DNA from: Combretum micranthum
Lineage: Eukaryota > Streptophyta > Magnoliopsida > Myrtales > Combretaceae
Direction: 5' to 3'
NCBI GenBank assembly: GCA_024138025.1
Contig: JAMXBD010000723.1
Span: 325,001-389,000, forward strand
Length of the DNA stretch: 64,000 nt
Shown here: piece after piece, positions 62,579 through 64,000 of the stretch
Numbering within the stretch: position 1 is the first letter of the stretch
How the letters are laid out: each line of letters begins with the position of its first letter
Notes under the pieces: generated by a model
What the model was told of the DNA's origin: nothing
The model's database searches: none
What the model saw: only the letters and a program-made list of their open reading frames with translations
Translations under genes and position numbers: made by a program

Positions 62579-62858
62579 CTAAAAATCCTTAAGCAGCTTC
62601 TTGACTTGTTCAAGTGTCATGAACATCACAATAATGAAAGAATCCTGCCTTGATATGGTTGGAATAAATCCCTTGTATAGTGCCATTGGCCCCTCCGACC
62701 TAATCTTCTTTAATGCGTAGTCAAGCGCCACCCGAGTCTTAATCACATCCACCGAGTTTGATGCCATGGACGCCACGAACCCCGTTGCAAAGCTCGCCAT
62801 CACGAATGTCCCAAGCCCATCCTGCATCACCCCGATCTTCAGGATCCCTTCCTTGACC
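62579..62858 (-). pseudogene. Mitochondrial dicarboxylate carrier (DIC/UCP-like), 3' fragment
   Basis: Minus frame: VKEGILKIGVMQDGLGTF, MASFATGFVASMASNSVDVI, KTRVALDYALKKIRSEGPMA, LYKGFIPTISRQ and TLEQVKKLLKDF-stop. This is the third repeat of a mitochondrial carrier (PxDxxKTR motif, here S-V-D-V-I-K-T-R, with its Pro changed to Ser) followed by the EGP-x-x-LYKGF signature. In a working carrier it would lie in the inner mitochondrial membrane and exchange dicarboxylates. About 15-20 residues normally between KTRV and the ALDxALK segment are missing, and the first two repeats are absent. The 5' break at about 62859 joins retroelement sequence. Confidence 0.88.
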
Positions 62859-62859
62859 T

Positions 62860-63426
62860 TGAGATTGTGCTTGCTAATCCTTCACTTATTGTGGTGGTGG
62901 TGATGGACTTCTCTCATAGCTATGCGTGTTGGTGGAGTGAGTTTTAATGAATAGCTTGTCATTGATTCACTTGAGTTCAACTACTCGAGTTTGAAGCATT
63001 TATGCTCCACAATTTCCTATTGTGCTTTCGTATCTCTTCATTCTACACCTAGAGTGTAGTGCAGATTCTCCAGTTGATCAACAAACTAAGTGTTTTTAAG
63101 GATAGTGTTCTTGCTTTTCATTGTTATTACCATTAATGATAATTGGATTGATGATTATCAATAAAGATTGTTGGCTATTTTTTATTCCCAGAGAGAACAC
63201 CAAATGTTGACCTTAAATTTCTACCTGTAGAGTATTAGGCTTGTAAAGATTAAGGTGAATGTGTTGGGGGCTTCAAGATAGAGAAACCATGAGTAGAATA
63301 GTCGAAGGGTTATCCAATGTGGTTATTTTGATCCTCAAATTAGTAATTTGTAGGACATGAATTTAATAGGATAAACACAAAAGTACATATATGTGGATGA
63401 TTTACCATTGACTTAGATAGCCTACT
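62860..63426 (-). mobile_element. Second copy of the Tat element 5' region (LTR plus leader plus gag start)
   Basis: Collinear with 57500-57885, 59511-59580 and 60213-60330. Shared landmarks are GTGGTGGTGRTGATGGACTT, GTTGATCAAC, GAGTAGAATAGTCGAAGG and TTTGTAGGACATGAATTTAA. The LTR edge is at 63205 (TGTTGACC). The two solo LTRs found in the first copy are absent here. It ends abruptly in the carrier fragment on the left and in an LTR insertion on the right. Confidence 0.85.
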
Positions 63427-64000
63427 TGATGGAGGCATGTCTAGGAGATGAAGAGAAGATCCATTAGAAATGCCACATGGAACGATCATGCGAGCTCAAG
63501 TTAAACAATTTCAAGATGCACTTAATGGCTTAATCCAAGATGTTCAAGAAGAGGACGTCCATGTGCACTACACCAAGGATGAACAAAAAATGATCCACGT
63601 CCTCAAGGTTAGCATAAGAATGGATAATGATCATAATGTGGACAAGCAGACCTAAGCCACTTCAAAGGCAGCTGGCCTTTATTCTATGCCGCCAGTGTAG
63701 GGACTTACGCAGCCAGTATACTGCCGGCCTACTTTGCATGAGTTTCTTATTTTCTTTAAGGCCACCAGCTTTGTTTTGTATAGGTCGCCATCTTTCAATT
63801 TTAGGCCGCTAGCCTTGTTTAGGCGCCAGACTTATTTTATTTTATTTTCTTTGTCTTTTAGGTTTCCATGTATTAGTATATATAGACCATTGCAATTGTC
63901 TATTGGGACATCTTTGATATCAATTACAAATTTGAGAGTTAAATTTCTCTTTGGTTCTTGAAAGAAATTTTTTGAACTTATTGGGTTTTCTGTAGTGTTC
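63427..64000 (+). mobile_element. LTR of family TGATR...YATCA, truncated by the window end
   Basis: Begins TGATGGAGGCATG where similarity to the Tat LTR stops. Like the LTR at 48112 it has AGATCCATTA, a GPMTR-like peptide, GGCCGCTAGCC/GGCCACCAGCTT repeats, a TATATA box at about 63879-63884 and a GAGAGTTAAATTTCTCTTTG segment. Its far end and target duplication lie outside the window. Confidence 0.7.
63470..63655 (+). CDS. Short open frame inside the LTR, gypsy polyprotein-like peptide
   Basis: A 61-codon frame reading MPHGTIMRAQVKQFQDALNG, then LIQDVQEEDVHVHY. It aligns with the stop-broken GPMTRM-AKRVKEALHGLV frame at 48161-48306 in another copy. From memory, 'GPMTRARAKRFKEALNGLIQ' peptides occur near the ends of plant Ty3/gypsy polyproteins, so this may be a polyprotein tail reaching into the 3' LTR. 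Not a host gene. Confidence 0.45.
   Translation: MPHGTIMRAQVKQFQDALNGLIQDVQEEDVHVHYTKDEQKMIHVLKVSIRMDNDHNVDKQT

Noticed and set aside
1..64000. CRISPR arrays, tRNA or rRNA genes, riboswitches
   Set aside because: No spaced identical repeats, cloverleaf or rRNA landmarks were seen; the tRNA-like matches are only retroelement primer sites.

Overview
The window is AT-rich plant nuclear DNA. A spliced gene with 22 exons, GT-AG introns and plant-type LTR retrotransposons, solo LTRs and Mutator-like inverted-repeat elements point to a flowering plant, most likely a eudicot. The species cannot be named from the sequence. There is no sign of bacterial, organellar or CRISPR content.

There is one real host gene, on the + strand at 26355-35459. 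Its exons can be joined by hand at GT/AG sites into a protein of about 1227 residues. From memory it matches the conserved plant family of unknown function that includes Arabidopsis At5g65440 and At4g24610. The exon sum is 3683 nt, one base short of a multiple of three. The missing base lies at the 3' end of exon 19 and is either a real frameshift or an assembly error.

The rest is mostly transposon debris. 1-13 kb: AT-rich spacer with three inverted-repeat elements (1016, 5283, 6036), each flanked by 9-bp duplications, plus two tandem repeats. 13.4-15.4 kb: a short minus-strand element with LTRs and a broken gag only. 15.75-25.55 kb: a 5.5-kb solo LTR interrupted by a 4.3-kb solo LTR of the same family in the opposite orientation. 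26.3-35.5 kb: the host gene. 37.8-45.3 kb: a decayed minus-strand Ty3/gypsy element whose integrase region holds two nested solo LTRs. 47.8-54.7 kb: two further 9-bp-TSD inverted-repeat elements, a solo LTR, a 2.75-kb inverted-repeat element holding a gutted Ty1/copia copy, and a possible hAT-like element. 55.5-61.4 kb: a decayed minus-strand Tat-lineage gypsy element carrying two solo LTR insertions, then a copia-type LTR fragment. 62.6-64.0 kb: a truncated mitochondrial dicarboxylate carrier pseudogene fused to a second copy of the Tat 5' region, which preserves the unoccupied version of both insertion sites. A further LTR runs off the window end.

The most informative observations are the nesting and target-site evidence, the probable frameshift in the host gene, and the chimeric junction between the carrier fragment and the retroelement. 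I found no convincing new biological system; the novelty is in genome dynamics.
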